Of a stretch of 64,000 bases of DNA, positions 47,375-56,903 are shown piece by piece (position 1 is the first letter of the stretch; every line of letters begins with the position of its first letter). The notes under the pieces were generated by a model. That model had not been told where the DNA came from. It did no database searches and saw only the letters and a list, made by a program, of their open reading frames with translations. The translations under genes and the position numbers were made by a program. This DNA is from Pseudomonas kribbensis (GTDB lineage Bacteria; Pseudomonadota; Gammaproteobacteria; Pseudomonadales; Pseudomonadaceae). Location: the NCBI RefSeq assembly GCF_003352185.1, contig NZ_CP029608.1:3348001-3412000 (forward strand), given 5' to 3'.

Positions 47375-49198
47375 CTACTCACTATGCAGGTTTGCATAAA
47401 TCGACTCTGCTAGCTTTTTGCTGATCCCCGGTGCTTTGGCGATCTCTTCGATGCTTGCACGAGACAGCTCCTGCAATCCACCAAAATGTTTCAGCAAGTC
47501 CCTGCGCCGGGTCGGACCTACGCCCGCCACGCCTTCCAGCGTTGACGTACGACGGGTTTTGCCACGACGCGCACGGTGTCCGGTGATTGCAAAGCGGTGA
47601 GCTTCATCACGGATCTGTTGAATCAGATGCAGCGCCGGAGAATCGCCACGCAATGTGAACTCATGCGCGGCATCATTCAGATACAAAGTCTCGAACCCCG
47701 CCTTGCGCGTCGCGCCCTTCGCGACACCGAGCAGGATCAGGTCCGGCACGGCCAGTTCGTTGAGCACATCACGCGCCATCGACAACTGCCCTTTGCCACC
47801 ATCCACCAGCAGAATGTCCGGCAACTTTCCCTCCCCGTCCTTCAGCTTGCTGAAGCGCCGGGTCAATGCCTGATGCATGGCCGCATAATCATCACCGGCC
47901 GTCACGCCTTCGATGTTGTATCGACGGTAATCCGACTTGATCGCCCCTTCCGGCCCGAAGACCACACAGGATGCGACGGTTGCCTCGCCACTGGAATGAC
48001 TGATGTCATAGCACTCCAGCCGTTGCGGCGGTTCATCGAGATTCAGCACCTCGGCCAAGGCCTCGAATCGCGCAGCAACGTGCTGACGGTTGGCCAGTCT
48101 CGCGCCCAGCGCCTGTTCGGCGTTGGTCACGGCCAGCTGCTGCCAGCGCGCCCTCGTACCGCGAACCCGATGACTGATCGTCAGTTCGCGCCCGCGAAGT
48201 TCCTGAATCGCCTCGATCAGCGTGGGAAAGTCTTCGTGAACGACGTTGACGATCAGCTCGCTTGGCAAATCCCGCTCAGGACTGCTGATGAAATACTGGC
48301 CAAGAAACGCCGCCATGACTTCGGCAACGTCTTCCTCGATGCCAACCTGCGGAAAGAAGTTCTTGCTCCCCAGAACCCGCCCACCCCGCACACTGATCAA
48401 ATGCACGCAGGCGCCACCGGGGTTGACGAAAGCTGCGATCACATCGATGTCGCCAGTCCCGCCTTCCATGCTCTGCTGATCCTGGACGCGACGCAGCAAT
48501 GCAATCTGGTCGCGCAGCTCTGCAGCGCGTTCGAACTCGAGATTGATTGCTGCCTCTTCCATCGCCGTCGACAGTTCATTGGTCAACGCATGGCTGCGGC
48601 CCTCGAGAAACATCACCGAGTGTCGTACGTCTTCGGCGTAGACCTCTGGTTCGACCAGCCCGACACAGGGAGCCTTGCAGCGTTTGATCTGGTATTGCAG
48701 GCACGGACGGGTCCGGTTTTTGTAATAGCTGTCTTCGCACTGACGCACGAAAAACGTCTTTTGCAGAAGACTGAGGCTTTCGCGAATGGCCCCGGCACTC
48801 GGATAAGGCCCGAAGTACTTGCCCTTGGCCTTCTTCGCGCCGCGATGGATGCTGAGACGAGGGAATTGCCCGTCAGACAGAAACACATACGGATAGGACT
48901 TATCATCACGCAACAGAATGTTGTACGGCGGCCGCCACTCCTTGATCAGCGTTTGCTCAAGCAGCAGGGCTTCGGTTTCGTTGGCGGTGATGGTCGTTTC
49001 GACCTGGGCGATTCGCCCGACGAGAGCAGCGGTTTTCGGCGCCAGCCCGGTCTTGCGAAAGTAACTGGCCAAGCGCTTCTTCAGATTCTTGGCCTTGCCG
49101 ACGTACAACAGACGCGCATCGCTGTCGAACATGCGATAAACGCCAGGGCGCCCGCTGACAGTCGACAGGAAGGCGCCGGAATCGAATGTTTCAGTCAT
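47375..49198 (-). CDS. uvrC: Excinuclease ABC subunit C
   Basis: The 607-residue nuclease makes both incisions in nucleotide excision repair. It has the N-terminal GIY-YIG domain ([20 protein letters not shown]), a UVR motif (near 205-240, [19 protein letters not shown]), the C-terminal RNase H-like endonuclease ([18 protein letters not shown]) and tandem helix-hairpin-helix ([20 protein letters not shown]). Its ATG is 2 nt from the gacA stop, so the two are co-transcribed. Confidence 0.98.
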   Translation of the reverse strand: MTETFDSGAFLSTVSGRPGVYRMFDSDARLLYVGKAKNLKKRLASYFRKTGLAPKTAALVGRIAQVETTITANETEALLLEQTLIKEWRPPYNILLRDDKSYPYVFLSDGQFPRLSIHRGAKKAKGKYFGPYPSAGAIRESLSLLQKTFFVRQCEDSYYKNRTRPCLQYQIKRCKAPCVGLVEPEVYAEDVRHSVMFLEGRSHALTNELSTAMEEAAINLEFERAAELRDQIALLRRVQDQQSMEGGTGDIDVIAAFVNPGGACVHLISVRGGRVLGSKNFFPQVGIEEDVAEVMAAFLGQYFISSPERDLPSELIVNVVHEDFPTLIEAIQELRGRELTISHRVRGTRARWQQLAVTNAEQALGARLANRQHVAARFEALAEVLNLDEPPQRLECYDISHSSGEATVASCVVFGPEGAIKSDYRRYNIEGVTAGDDYAAMHQALTRRFSKLKDGEGKLPDILLVDGGKGQLSMARDVLNELAVPDLILLGVAKGATRKAGFETLYLNDAAHEFTLRGDSPALHLIQQIRDEAHRFAITGHRARRGKTRRTSTLEGVAGVGPTRRRDLLKHFGGLQELSRASIEEIAKAPGISKKLAESIYANLHSE

Positions 49199-49200
49199 GG

Positions 49201-49842
49201 TCAGAGGCTGGCATCAACCATGCCGTGACGAACTGCCAGAAGCGTCAGCTCGACATCGCTGCTGATCGAAAGCTTCTCGAAAATGCGGTAACGGTAGGTG
49301 TTTACGGTTTTTGGCGACAGGCACAATTTGTCGGAAATGATCTGCACCTTCTGACAACCGACAATCATCAGCGCAATCTGGATTTCCCGCTCGGACAAGG
49401 CATCGAACGGAGAGTCACTGGTTGGCTGAAACGACTTGATTGCCAATTGCTGGGCAATTTGCGGGCTGATGTAACGCTGACCGGCAAAGACCAGGCGGAT
49501 GGCCGGTACCATTTCCGGCAAGCCGGCACCTTTGGTCAGGTAGCCCGCGGCACCCGCCTGCAGCAATCGTGTAGGAAACGGATCTTCTTCGCACACGGTG
49601 ACCGCGACCACCTTGATGTCCGGATGGCTGCGCAATAGTTTGCGCGTGGCTTCCAGGCCGCCGATGCCGGGCATCTTGACGTCCATCAGTACCACGTCGG
49701 GCTTCAACTCACGGGCCTTGATAAGGGATTCTTCCCCGGACTCGGCCTGACCGACCACTTGCAGGCCATCGATATCGGCCAGCATTCGTGTAATGCCTGT
49801 ACGAACGAGATCATGGTCATCGACCACTAGCACCCTAATCAA
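49201..49842 (-). CDS. gacA: Response regulator GacA
   Basis: The 213-residue regulator has a receiver domain with D8/D9 and phospho-acceptor D54 ([11 protein letters not shown]), K104-type Lys in YLTKG, and a LuxR-type DNA-binding domain ([40 protein letters not shown]). With GacS it activates the RsmX/Y/Z RNAs that free mRNAs for secondary metabolism and biocontrol traits. The start codon is TTG at 49842, as is known for gacA in fluorescent pseudomonads. Confidence 0.97.
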   Translation of the reverse strand: MIRVLVVDDHDLVRTGITRMLADIDGLQVVGQAESGEESLIKARELKPDVVLMDVKMPGIGGLEATRKLLRSHPDIKVVAVTVCEEDPFPTRLLQAGAAGYLTKGAGLPEMVPAIRLVFAGQRYISPQIAQQLAIKSFQPTSDSPFDALSEREIQIALMIVGCQKVQIISDKLCLSPKTVNTYRYRIFEKLSISSDVELTLLAVRHGMVDASL

Positions 49843-49969
49843 GCAGACACCTCGCGATATGGTCTTATTGGGATGCCGGACACCTTAGCAAAAACTGCCA
49901 GACAGACCTAGCGGCAAGCAACATATAAAAAGTTTCAATTCATCATTCAGGGCTTGCCGGCCGTGCGTT

Positions 49970-50434
49970 TCAGAGCACAGGTGCACTGAAATCGAGCTGC
50001 ATCCTCAGGAAACATTCGTCCTCGCCCTGCACAACCATTCCTTTTCTGCGATACAGGCATTGCGCCGGATTATTCTTGAACACGGTCAGTCGCAATGCCG
50101 GTCGACGTTCCTGGCGCGCGATTGCAACAACCTGATCGATCGCCCAGGATCCTGCACCTTGTCCCTGAAATCCCTCGCAGACCTGCAATTCGCGAATATA
50201 CAGCGCGCGAGCATCACGACTGAGGCTGAAATAACCGACGGGCCTGCCATCGCATTCAATCAACCAGCTCTCGCGCCCGGCCCAGGCAAGATCGAATGCT
50301 TTGTCCTGCCACAACAGATCGTAGTTGATGTAATAGCGAAGCATATTCCGACGGGTGATTTCTCGCGTAAACGACAGGTCATCCGGCGATGCCGGTCGCA
50401 GTTCAAAGCTTGTTTGCACATCCACCACCTGCAT
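49970..50434 (-). CDS. GNAT-family N-acetyltransferase
   Basis: The 154-residue protein has the GNAT fold: YYINYDLLWQDKAFDLAW, a strand-rich core with YIRELQVCEGFQGQGAGSWA (the acetyl-CoA loop Q-x-x-G-x-G/A) and LRLTVFKNNPAQCLYRRKGM at the C-terminus. The substrate is unknown. GGAGGG precedes ATG 50434; a longer frame upstream is Arg-rich and not family-like. It lies 128 bp upstream of gacA, on the same strand. Confidence 0.85.
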   Translation of the reverse strand: MQVVDVQTSFELRPASPDDLSFTREITRRNMLRYYINYDLLWQDKAFDLAWAGRESWLIECDGRPVGYFSLSRDARALYIRELQVCEGFQGQGAGSWAIDQVVAIARQERRPALRLTVFKNNPAQCLYRRKGMVVQGEDECFLRMQLDFSAPVL

Positions 50435-50616
50435 GACTCGCCCTCCCCTGATACGACTTCGACGCGACTCAACCCTGAGCCGCTGAAAAGCCACAGTGTG
50501 TCACAGCCTGCCGAGGGCTCAACCGATAGAAGCCTTCTTGTACCGGCAATAGCAATTTCTGATTGCTGATGCGTATCGGGCTCTAGTAAGCTCGGCGCAT
50601 TCATCGGAGACAAACC

Positions 50617-50745
50617 ATGTTCAACGCCCTTGCACAGCTTCATGCCACCAGCGCCCAGCGCTCGGTTGCGGCTGCCTGCGTGAACAGCATCTGCGCTCCA
50701 GCCAGCTTTTATTTTGGGTATTGGTTTAGCCACTGGCGCGCCTGA
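50617..50745 (+). CDS. Aromatic-rich leader peptide (42 residues) upstream of DAHP synthase
   Basis: ATG 50617 with GGAGA 8 nt upstream opens a 42-codon ORF starting MFNALAQLHATSAQRSVAAA and ending SFYFGYWFSHWRA, where seven of thirteen residues are Phe, Tyr or Trp (codons 50707-50736). Its stop lies 49 nt before a strong terminator. GGGTAT (50716-50721), within these codons, can pair with ATACCC (50745-50750). This is the layout of an amino-acid attenuator. The downstream gene makes the first intermediate of Phe, Tyr and Trp. Leader function is inferred. Confidence 0.72.
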   Translation: MFNALAQLHATSAQRSVAAACVNSICAPASFYFGYWFSHWRA

Positions 50746-50794
50746 TACCCACACGGCGCCCATATAGACGGGTCGCCTACCAGAGAATTCTCAA

Positions 50795-50831
50795 CCCCCG
50801 GTCGGCCTCCCGACCGGGGGTTTTGTTTTTT
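50795..50831 (+). terminator. Strong terminator/attenuator in the DAHP synthase leader
   Basis: CCCCCGGTCGG (50795-50805) and CCGACCGGGGG (50810-50820) form a perfect 11-bp stem with a 4-nt loop, followed by TTTTGTTTTTT. GGTCG at 50771-50775 can pair with CGACC (50811-50815) in the right arm, a possible competing structure. A palindrome GAGAATTCTC (50783-50792) lies between. Confidence 0.85.
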
Positions 50832-50879
50832 CAGGCCCTGAACTTTCAGCAACACACCAGACACTTGAGGAATAACGAC

Positions 50880-51032
50880 ATGAACTACGCCACTTATTAC
50901 CGCTACGACAGTTTTACCGCCTGGCGATTTAGCAGCCTCCGCTCGGGACAGCCTGCCGCCTCCGATCGGTCACCCACAGGTGGCAAGCCAACACACGTAG
51001 CCACTACGGCCAACTGTCGAACACCCCAATAG
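50880..51032 (+). CDS. Second aromatic-rich leader ORF (50 residues)
   Basis: ATG 50880 has GAGGAAT upstream. The peptide starts MNYATYYRYDSFTAWRF (Tyr x4, Phe x2, Trp x1 in seventeen residues) and continues with a Ser/Pro/Thr-rich, non-aromatic tail (GQPAASDRSPTGGKPT). It ends 47 nt before the DAHP synthase start, and a hairpin (51039-51060, GCGGG/CCCGC) lies between. Ribosome stalling on the early Tyr/Phe codons could change translation or transcription of the enzyme gene. Inferred from position and codons. Confidence 0.65.
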   Translation: MNYATYYRYDSFTAWRFSSLRSGQPAASDRSPTGGKPTHVATTANCRTPQ

Positions 51033-51079
51033 GGCCGAGTCGGCGGGAAAGACCCGCGACCAGCCCAGGAAGCCCGAAA

Positions 51080-52156
51080 ATGAACTCGTCCGTTTCTGCT
51101 CTGCCACTGTCCACCCTGAATCCAGCCAACGAAGCGTTGACCCTGCGTCTGCCCAGCTCGCTGCAACTCAAGCAGCAATTGCCCCTGAGCAATGCCTTGA
51201 ACCAGCAGGTTGCCGATCACCGTCAGGCAATCCGCGCCATACTCAATGGCGAAGACCACCGTTTGCTGGTCGTCGTCGGCCCTTGCTCCATTCACGACCC
51301 TGAATCCGCGCTCGAATACGCAGGCAAACTTGCTCGACTGGCCAATGAAGTCAGCGGCGAAATGCTCCTTGTGATGCGTGCTTACGTCGAAAAACCCCGC
51401 ACCACCGTCGGCTGGAAAGGCCTGGCCTACGATCCCCGTCTCGATGGCAGCGACGACATGGCCGCCGGCCTGACATTGTCACGTGAACTGATGCTGGAGA
51501 TGATCCGCCTCGGTCTGCCGGTTGCCACCGAACTGCTGCAGCCCATGGCGGCTGGCTACTTCGACGACCTGCTCAGTTGGGTCGCCATCGGTGCGCGGAC
51601 AACCGAATCACAGATTCATCGTGAAATGGCCAGCGGGCTGAGCATGCCGGTCGGCTTCAAGAACGGCACTGACGGGGGCGTGGCTATTGCCGTCGACGCA
51701 ATGCGTTCAGCGGCTCATCCACATCGCCATTTCGGCGTAGACAGCCAGGGCCATCCGGCAATCATTCCGACTTCGGGCAACCCGGATACACACCTGGTCC
51801 TGCGCGGTGGCCATCAAGGACCTAACTACGATCGCGCCAGCGTGTCCCGAATCCATACCGAGCTGAGCCGACTGAAGATCCCGAGCCGGATCATGGTCGA
51901 CTGCAGCCATGCCAACAGCGGCAAGGACCCTCTTCGTCAGCCGGAGGTTTTCAACGATGTGCTGGAACAGCGCCTCCAGGGAGACCGTTCGCTGGTCGGC
52001 ATGATGATCGAGTCGCATCTGTTCGAAGGATGCCAGCCGTTGAGTGCGTCGTTGCGCTACGGCGTCTCGGTAACGGATGGCTGCCTGGGTTTCACTGCCA
52101 CGGAACGCCTGCTTCTCGATGCTGCGGAGCGACTTCGGAAACCATCCCTGGCCTGA
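51080..52156 (+). CDS. 3-deoxy-7-phosphoheptulonate (DAHP) synthase, type I alpha (AroF/G/H class)
   Basis: The 358-residue enzyme joins phosphoenolpyruvate and erythrose-4-phosphate at the entry of the shikimate pathway. Signature parts: VVVGPCSIHDPESALEYAG (PCSIHD), MRAYVEKPRTTVGWKG (KPRTTVGWKG), GFKNGTDGG, VLRGG, and MVDCSHANSGKD with the metal-binding Cys/His. The N-terminal extension of the AroF/G/H class carries the feedback site; which amino acid inhibits it is not decided here. Expression is probably controlled by the two leader ORFs and terminator just upstream. Confidence 0.96.
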   Translation: MNSSVSALPLSTLNPANEALTLRLPSSLQLKQQLPLSNALNQQVADHRQAIRAILNGEDHRLLVVVGPCSIHDPESALEYAGKLARLANEVSGEMLLVMRAYVEKPRTTVGWKGLAYDPRLDGSDDMAAGLTLSRELMLEMIRLGLPVATELLQPMAAGYFDDLLSWVAIGARTTESQIHREMASGLSMPVGFKNGTDGGVAIAVDAMRSAAHPHRHFGVDSQGHPAIIPTSGNPDTHLVLRGGHQGPNYDRASVSRIHTELSRLKIPSRIMVDCSHANSGKDPLRQPEVFNDVLEQRLQGDRSLVGMMIESHLFEGCQPLSASLRYGVSVTDGCLGFTATERLLLDAAERLRKPSLA

Positions 52157-52167
52157 ATATGAAACCG

Positions 52168-52196
52168 GCCTTCCGGAGCGTGCCTGCCCGGAAGGC
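52168..52196. terminator. Hairpin between convergent DAHP synthase and the repeat-protein gene
   Basis: GCCTTCCGG (52168-52176) and CCGGAAGGC (52188-52196) pair around an 11-nt loop between two convergent stops. There is no T run, so termination would be weak or factor dependent. Confidence 0.5.
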
Positions 52197-52203
52197 TGCT
52201 TGA

Positions 52204-53313
52204 TCAAGCCTGCACGTTCAGCAGTGCCACATCGGATACCTGACTGACATCATCCAGCCGCTCAATCGAATAGGACACTCGAACAGCCGTACCGACATGC
52301 TCGCGCCAGAAGCGATAGGGAACGATAAACACCAGGGGCTCAATCTCCATTCCACTGGTTATTTCCCGATCATCACGATGAAAGAAGTGCTCGCCATCGC
52401 ACTTGAGATAAACCAGCTCACCGACCTCCATCTGCGCATTGCTGATCACTATGCTGACGCCATCAATGGTTTCGCGTACGTCCAGCGCCCCTTCCCGTGC
52501 CTCAAGCACTTGCGGTGCGGCCAGTTCGCCGCGCACCAACGGCGCAATGGTGATGTTCCTGGAGCCCGATTCGCGCAGTGCTCCAGTTTTTTGTTCGATG
52601 ACATATCGAACAAGCACCTCGCTGCCAGGATGCGGGATGATGAATCGAGGATCGACACCGAACACCAGCGGCGCTCCAACAGCGAAAGGCCCGACGATCA
52701 AGCTGTCGCGGAATGAGGCGCGCTCTGCAGCCCCCTGCCAGAACAACTCCACTCGATCACCCACCGACATCCCGGCATAAGGCTGGAGAGTGACAGTGGT
52801 GCCTTCGTTGACACGCGCCGGATCAAGATGCCCGCCAACGGCATCGTCAACCGTGGGCGGCAGCAGACTGTATGAAACGTCCCCTACATTCAACTGGGTC
52901 CTGAGGGAGCTGACGGGCAACAACCATTTCATGCTGTTCAACGTCCAGAACACCTCGAGCGTACCGCCATCCAGCGCAGCGATATGAGAACTGCTGATGA
53001 CAAAAACGATATCCCTCCCCAGCTGAGCCTCGCTGACCGATCGCGCAAACTCCTGTCGATACGGCAAACCCTCGATATCAAGACCATGCCAACTCAGTAC
53101 CACTCTGTCACCGCATGCCATGTCGGGATATGGTGCGACCCGGATGACAACCCGGCTCAACGAAGGATCAAGGACACCTCCTTCTACCGATTCGAGGGTC
53201 ACCGCGGCCAATGAACCCGACGGTTCGCCCAGGCATGCGGGCCCCGATGAACCTATCGTTGTTACGGCTAAAACATTGCCCCGTGTCACTTCTTGTACGT
53301 TCTGCCCATTCAT
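52204..53313 (-). CDS. Protein of three ~105-residue beta-rich repeats
   Basis: The 369-residue protein consists of three related units (about 39-140, 152-256, 267-368). Each shows the order LDP/LDV ... I/V-x-I/L-x-x-Y-x-M/Q-x-x-GD/GE-x-V-x-L-x-W/C ... F-V-I-x-x-x-x-I, e.g. APYPDMACGDRVVLSWHG and QPYAGMSVGDRVELFWQG. There is no signal peptide. This is the look of Ig-like or carbohydrate-binding beta sandwiches that occur as repeats in Pseudomonas accessory proteins. ATG 53313 has GGAG 7 nt upstream; the in-frame extension to 53535 does not look coding. No function is recognised. Confidence 0.72.
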   Translation of the reverse strand: MNGQNVQEVTRGNVLAVTTIGSSGPACLGEPSGSLAAVTLESVEGGVLDPSLSRVVIRVAPYPDMACGDRVVLSWHGLDIEGLPYRQEFARSVSEAQLGRDIVFVISSSHIAALDGGTLEVFWTLNSMKWLLPVSSLRTQLNVGDVSYSLLPPTVDDAVGGHLDPARVNEGTTVTLQPYAGMSVGDRVELFWQGAAERASFRDSLIVGPFAVGAPLVFGVDPRFIIPHPGSEVLVRYVIEQKTGALRESGSRNITIAPLVRGELAAPQVLEAREGALDVRETIDGVSIVISNAQMEVGELVYLKCDGEHFFHRDDREITSGMEIEPLVFIVPYRFWREHVGTAVRVSYSIERLDDVSQVSDVALLNVQA

Positions 53314-53650
53314 TCGTAACTCCACTCCCTGGAAACGCCCTGCAGCTCGCTTTCTGTGTCGAAGAGCCTCTATTCCATCAGTCAGGCAAGAAAAATGATG
53401 TCGTCCATCCACACCGCGTTCCGGAGGCAATCGCATCGCAACAAGTAGGCAATGACGGAACAAATACATTGGACGAAGCAAAAGATGTCCAGATATTCCG
53501 ATCCGGATTTCAAATTTTGAAGATATTTCCTGCACGCACCGACCCAGTTTCCGACTCCCGGGTAAGACGCTTCATACATCGAGAGTTCCAAGACTGATTT
53601 AGAGTGACACCCGGCAAATATCGATGAACCTCTGCCATCAAGGACGAAAA
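53314..53650. other. Intergenic region between repeat protein and lipase genes
   Basis: About 337 bp separate two divergent genes. AT content rises toward the middle (around 53460-53530, e.g. AAATTTTGAAGATATTTCC), as expected for promoters. Short ORFs cross it on both strands but none has family character or a good ribosome binding site. I see no RNA gene or repeat. Confidence 0.5.
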
Positions 53651-54520
53651 ATGCGACAAGACACCACCACCCTTTATCCCATTCTCCTGGTGCACGGTTT
53701 GTTCGGATTCGAGCGTATCGGCCCATTTGAGCTGTTCCACGGCGTCAAGCAGGCGCTGAAGGCCATTGGCGTGCAGGTTTTCGTGCCGCACCTGTCTGCC
53801 ATTCACGACAATGAATTACGGGGCAAACAACTGCTATGCCAGATCGACGCAGTGCTCAAAGGCACAGGTGCTGTCAAAGTCAACCTGATCGGCCATAGCC
53901 AGGGCGCACTGGCTTCTCGCTATGCAGCAGCGCTTGCCCCACACAAGGTTGCATCCGTGACATCGGTCAGCGGGCCGAATCACGGTTCGGAACTGGCGGA
54001 CTTCCTGCGCAAGGCACTGATCCCCGGGAAGCTGCCGGAAATCGTGGCGCAAAACGTGGCCACACTGTTTTCCGACTTTCTGTGCCTGCTCAGCGGGACC
54101 ACAGCGCTGCCGCGAAATGCATTGGCCGCATTGAATGCCCTGACGACCGCAGGCGTCGGCGACTTCAATGACAAGTACCCGCAAGGCCTGCCGCAGAGCT
54201 GGGGCGGACAAGGCGCCGCACAGGTCAATGATGTGCGCTACTACTCCTGGAGTGGTGTCGTGCCGTCAATGAATCTGCTCCAACCCGACCCGGTGCAAGA
54301 CCTCTGCCGGGCCCTGTCGCAGTACTTCATGACCGAACCCTTGCAAAACGATGGTTTCGTCGGGCGCTACAGCTCTCATCTGGGCACCGTGATCCGTTCC
54401 GACTATCCGATTGATCATCTGCGCAGCCTCGGCCGAACCGCAGACGAGCACCCTGGAGCAGTCGATTCGATTCAGTTGTACGTCGAGCACGCCTTGCGCC
54501 TGCAGGCCGCCAACCTCTGA
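53651..54520 (+). CDS. Triacylglycerol lipase of the P. fragi/P. fluorescens LipA type, no signal peptide
   Basis: The 289-residue alpha/beta hydrolase has the oxyanion-hole HG (PILLVHGLFGFERIG), nucleophile Ser in IGHSQGALASRY, acid Asp in QNDGFVGRYSSHLG and catalytic His in SSHLG. TSVSGPNHGSELADFLRKAL and YYSWSGVVPS match P. fragi LipA as I remember it, which also lacks a classical signal peptide. Secretion of that type is unclear. No lif foldase gene is adjacent. An AAGGA site precedes ATG 53651. Confidence 0.88.
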   Translation: MRQDTTTLYPILLVHGLFGFERIGPFELFHGVKQALKAIGVQVFVPHLSAIHDNELRGKQLLCQIDAVLKGTGAVKVNLIGHSQGALASRYAAALAPHKVASVTSVSGPNHGSELADFLRKALIPGKLPEIVAQNVATLFSDFLCLLSGTTALPRNALAALNALTTAGVGDFNDKYPQGLPQSWGGQGAAQVNDVRYYSWSGVVPSMNLLQPDPVQDLCRALSQYFMTEPLQNDGFVGRYSSHLGTVIRSDYPIDHLRSLGRTADEHPGAVDSIQLYVEHALRLQAANL

Positions 54521-54617
54521 GAGCCGGCATCAGACAAGCGAACGGAACTTTGCCGAGAAATCGGCCACTGAATCCGGTAGGCTCCACCCTTTACTGATTT
54601 GATTGGAGATTTCCCCC

Positions 54618-54899
54618 ATGGCCAAAGCCACTGCCCGCCACATCCTGGTTTCCAGCGAAGACAAGTGCAACGAACTCAAGGCCCAGATCGAAGCCGGCGC
54701 CGATTTTGCTGAAGTCGCCAAAGCCAACTCCACCTGCCCGTCCAGCCGTCAGGGTGGCGATCTGGGCTCGTTCGGCCCAGGCCAGATGGTCAAGGAATTC
54801 GATACCGTAGTGTTCAGCGCACCGATCAACGTCGTGCAAGGCCCGGTCAAGACTCAGTTCGGCTATCACCTGCTGGAAGTCACCAGCCGTCAGGACTGA
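54618..54899 (+). CDS. ppiC: Parvulin-type peptidyl-prolyl isomerase PpiC
   Basis: The 93-residue cytoplasmic parvulin starts MAKATARHILVSSEDKCNEL and has the core motifs RHILV, GGDLGSFGPGQMVKEF and TQFGYHLLEV of the family, which speed up prolyl bond isomerisation in protein folding. ATG 54618 is preferred; an in-frame start 15 nt earlier lacks conservation. A strong terminator follows. Confidence 0.95.
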   Translation: MAKATARHILVSSEDKCNELKAQIEAGADFAEVAKANSTCPSSRQGGDLGSFGPGQMVKEFDTVVFSAPINVVQGPVKTQFGYHLLEVTSRQD

Positions 54900-54921
54900 T
54901 CCTTCGTCCATTGCGCTGTGT

Positions 54922-54954
54922 AACGGCCCGCCAGATGGCGGGCCGTTGTGTTTT
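54922..54954 (+). terminator. Terminator after ppiC
   Basis: AACGGCCCGCC and GGCGGGCCGTT pair perfectly around AGAT, followed by GTGTTTT. Confidence 0.88.
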
Positions 54955-55034
54955 GGTTACACCACGCGGCTGGCGAACAGCGTCGGGCTCGCGTACAAAT
55001 TGCGCTTATCGATCATCCGGCTCTAAGGCTGACA

Positions 55035-56903
55035 ATGCGACTGGCTTTTTCCACTTTGATGTTCACTGCCGTGGCTCTGCTGATGGGCGCCGCCGGTGTG
55101 AGCGCTGCACCGCAACATGCATTGACCGTTTACGGCGAACCGGCGAAATACCCGGCTAATTTCAGTCACTTCGACTACACCAATCCCCAGGCCCCCAAGG
55201 GCGGAACGATGCGCCGATCAGCGATCGAGATCGGTCACTTCGACCATGTCCTGCCCTACATCGACAAAGGCATCGGCGTCACGCAGATCGACGGCCTGCT
55301 GTATTCCCCGCTGGCCCAGCGCTCGATGGACGAGCCTTACACCGTCTACGGGCTGGTGGCACAGAAGATGGAGCGCTCCGAGGATGGTCTGTCCCTGCGT
55401 TTCTTCATCAACCCCAAGGCTCGCTTCGCCGACGGCAGACCGATCACCGCCGAAGACGTGCGCTACACCTACGATCTGCTGATGACCCAGGGCAGCCTGC
55501 GTTATCGCACCCAGTTTGCCGATGTCAAAGGCGTCGAAGTCGAAGCGCCGCTGACCGTGCGTTTCGATTTCAAGAGCAATGAAAACCGCACCCTGCCACT
55601 GGACATCGCGACCCTGCCGGTGTTTCCCGAGCACTGGTGGAAGACCCGTGACTTCGCCGGCGGTGGCGGCTATGAACCACCGCTGGGCAGCGGCCCTTAC
55701 CGGGTCGGCAAGGTCGACTCCGGACGCAGCATCACCTTTGAACGCAACCCCGACTGGTGGGGCAAAGACTTGCCGGTCAGTCGCGGGCTCTACAACTTCG
55801 ACCATTTCAGCATCGAGTACTTCGGCGACACCGATGTCGCCCGTCAGGTATTGCGCGGCGGCGCCTATGACTACAACCGCGAGTTTTCCGCTACCGGATA
55901 CTCGATCGGCTACGACAGCCCGGCCCTGAGCGACGGGCGCCTGCAGAAAGCTCACCTGGCAACCGAAGCACCGCAATCGGCGCAAGGCTTCGTGTTCAAC
56001 CTGCAAAAACCGATGTTCCAGGATCGCCGCGTACGTCAGGCCCTGGCCATGCTCTGGGATTTCGAATGGAGCAACCGGCAGATGATGCGCAACATGTACA
56101 TCCGCCAACAGAGTTACTTTTCCAACAGCGCCCTCGCCGCCCGTGAACTGCCGGACGCTGCCGAACTGAAGATTCTTGAACCGTTGCGCGGGCAGATTCC
56201 CGACGAGGTATTCACCCAGGTCTTCGAGGCACCGAAAACCGATGGCAGCGGACTGATACGTGACAAACAGTTGCAAGCGCTGGAACTGCTGGAACAGGCC
56301 GGCTGGAAACCCGATGGCGACCAATTGGTCAACGCACAGGGCGAACCGTTGAGCTTCACCTTCCTGGTCAGCCAGAACGGCATGGACCGGCTGTTGCTGC
56401 CCTACAAGCGCACGCTGAAACAGATCGGCATCAACCTCGACATCCGCCGCATCGACTCTTCGCAGTACGTCAATCGCCTGATGAGCCGCGACTACGACAT
56501 GATTGTCACCGGTTACCCGGTCACCACCTCACCCGGGGGTGAACTGCTCAACTACTTCGGTTCTGCATCGGCCAACGATCCGGGTGCCAACAACTACATG
56601 GTCCTGAAGAATCCGGCGGTCGACACCTTGATTAACGGCCTCATCCGCGCATCGACCCAAGCCGACATGCTGCATTACGCCCATGCGCTGGATCGGGTGC
56701 TGCAATGGAACTACTACTGGATTCCCAACTATTACCCGCCGGGCACATCGACCGTGTGGTGGAACCGCTTCGGCATCCCCACCGTGCAGGCGAGCAATGA
56801 CGAAGCGATCGAAAGCTGGTGGGAGATCAGCAGCACACCGCTGACCAACCAGCAGATGACGGCCGAGAAGATCAGCCGTGGCAGACCCGGAGGGCCGCAC
56901 TGA
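55035..56903 (+). CDS. yejA: Peptide ABC transporter, periplasmic binding protein (YejA type)
   Basis: The 622-residue precursor has a signal peptide ([23 protein letters not shown]) and an SBP_bac_5-type extracellular domain: [53 protein letters not shown]. YejA-type proteins feed oligopeptides, including microcin C-like ones, into YejBEF. The ATG at 55035 is chosen because the extension upstream to 54948 is not signal-like. The stop overlaps the next start (TGATG), showing an operon. Confidence 0.9.
   Translation: MRLAFSTLMFTAVALLMGAAGVSAAPQHALTVYGEPAKYPANFSHFDYTNPQAPKGGTMRRSAIEIGHFDHVLPYIDKGIGVTQIDGLLYSPLAQRSMDEPYTVYGLVAQKMERSEDGLSLRFFINPKARFADGRPITAEDVRYTYDLLMTQGSLRYRTQFADVKGVEVEAPLTVRFDFKSNENRTLPLDIATLPVFPEHWWKTRDFAGGGGYEPPLGSGPYRVGKVDSGRSITFERNPDWWGKDLPVSRGLYNFDHFSIEYFGDTDVARQVLRGGAYDYNREFSATGYSIGYDSPALSDGRLQKAHLATEAPQSAQGFVFNLQKPMFQDRRVRQALAMLWDFEWSNRQMMRNMYIRQQSYFSNSALAARELPDAAELKILEPLRGQIPDEVFTQVFEAPKTDGSGLIRDKQLQALELLEQAGWKPDGDQLVNAQGEPLSFTFLVSQNGMDRLLLPYKRTLKQIGINLDIRRIDSSQYVNRLMSRDYDMIVTGYPVTTSPGGELLNYFGSASANDPGANNYMVLKNPAVDTLINGLIRASTQADMLHYAHALDRVLQWNYYWIPNYYPPGTSTVWWNRFGIPTVQASNDEAIESWWEISSTPLTNQQMTAEKISRGRPGGPH

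Noticed and set aside
53382..53726. 114-codon minus-strand frame between the repeat protein and the lipase genes
   Set aside because: It overlaps the lipase start, has no family pattern and its N-terminal part is antisense to real coding sequence.
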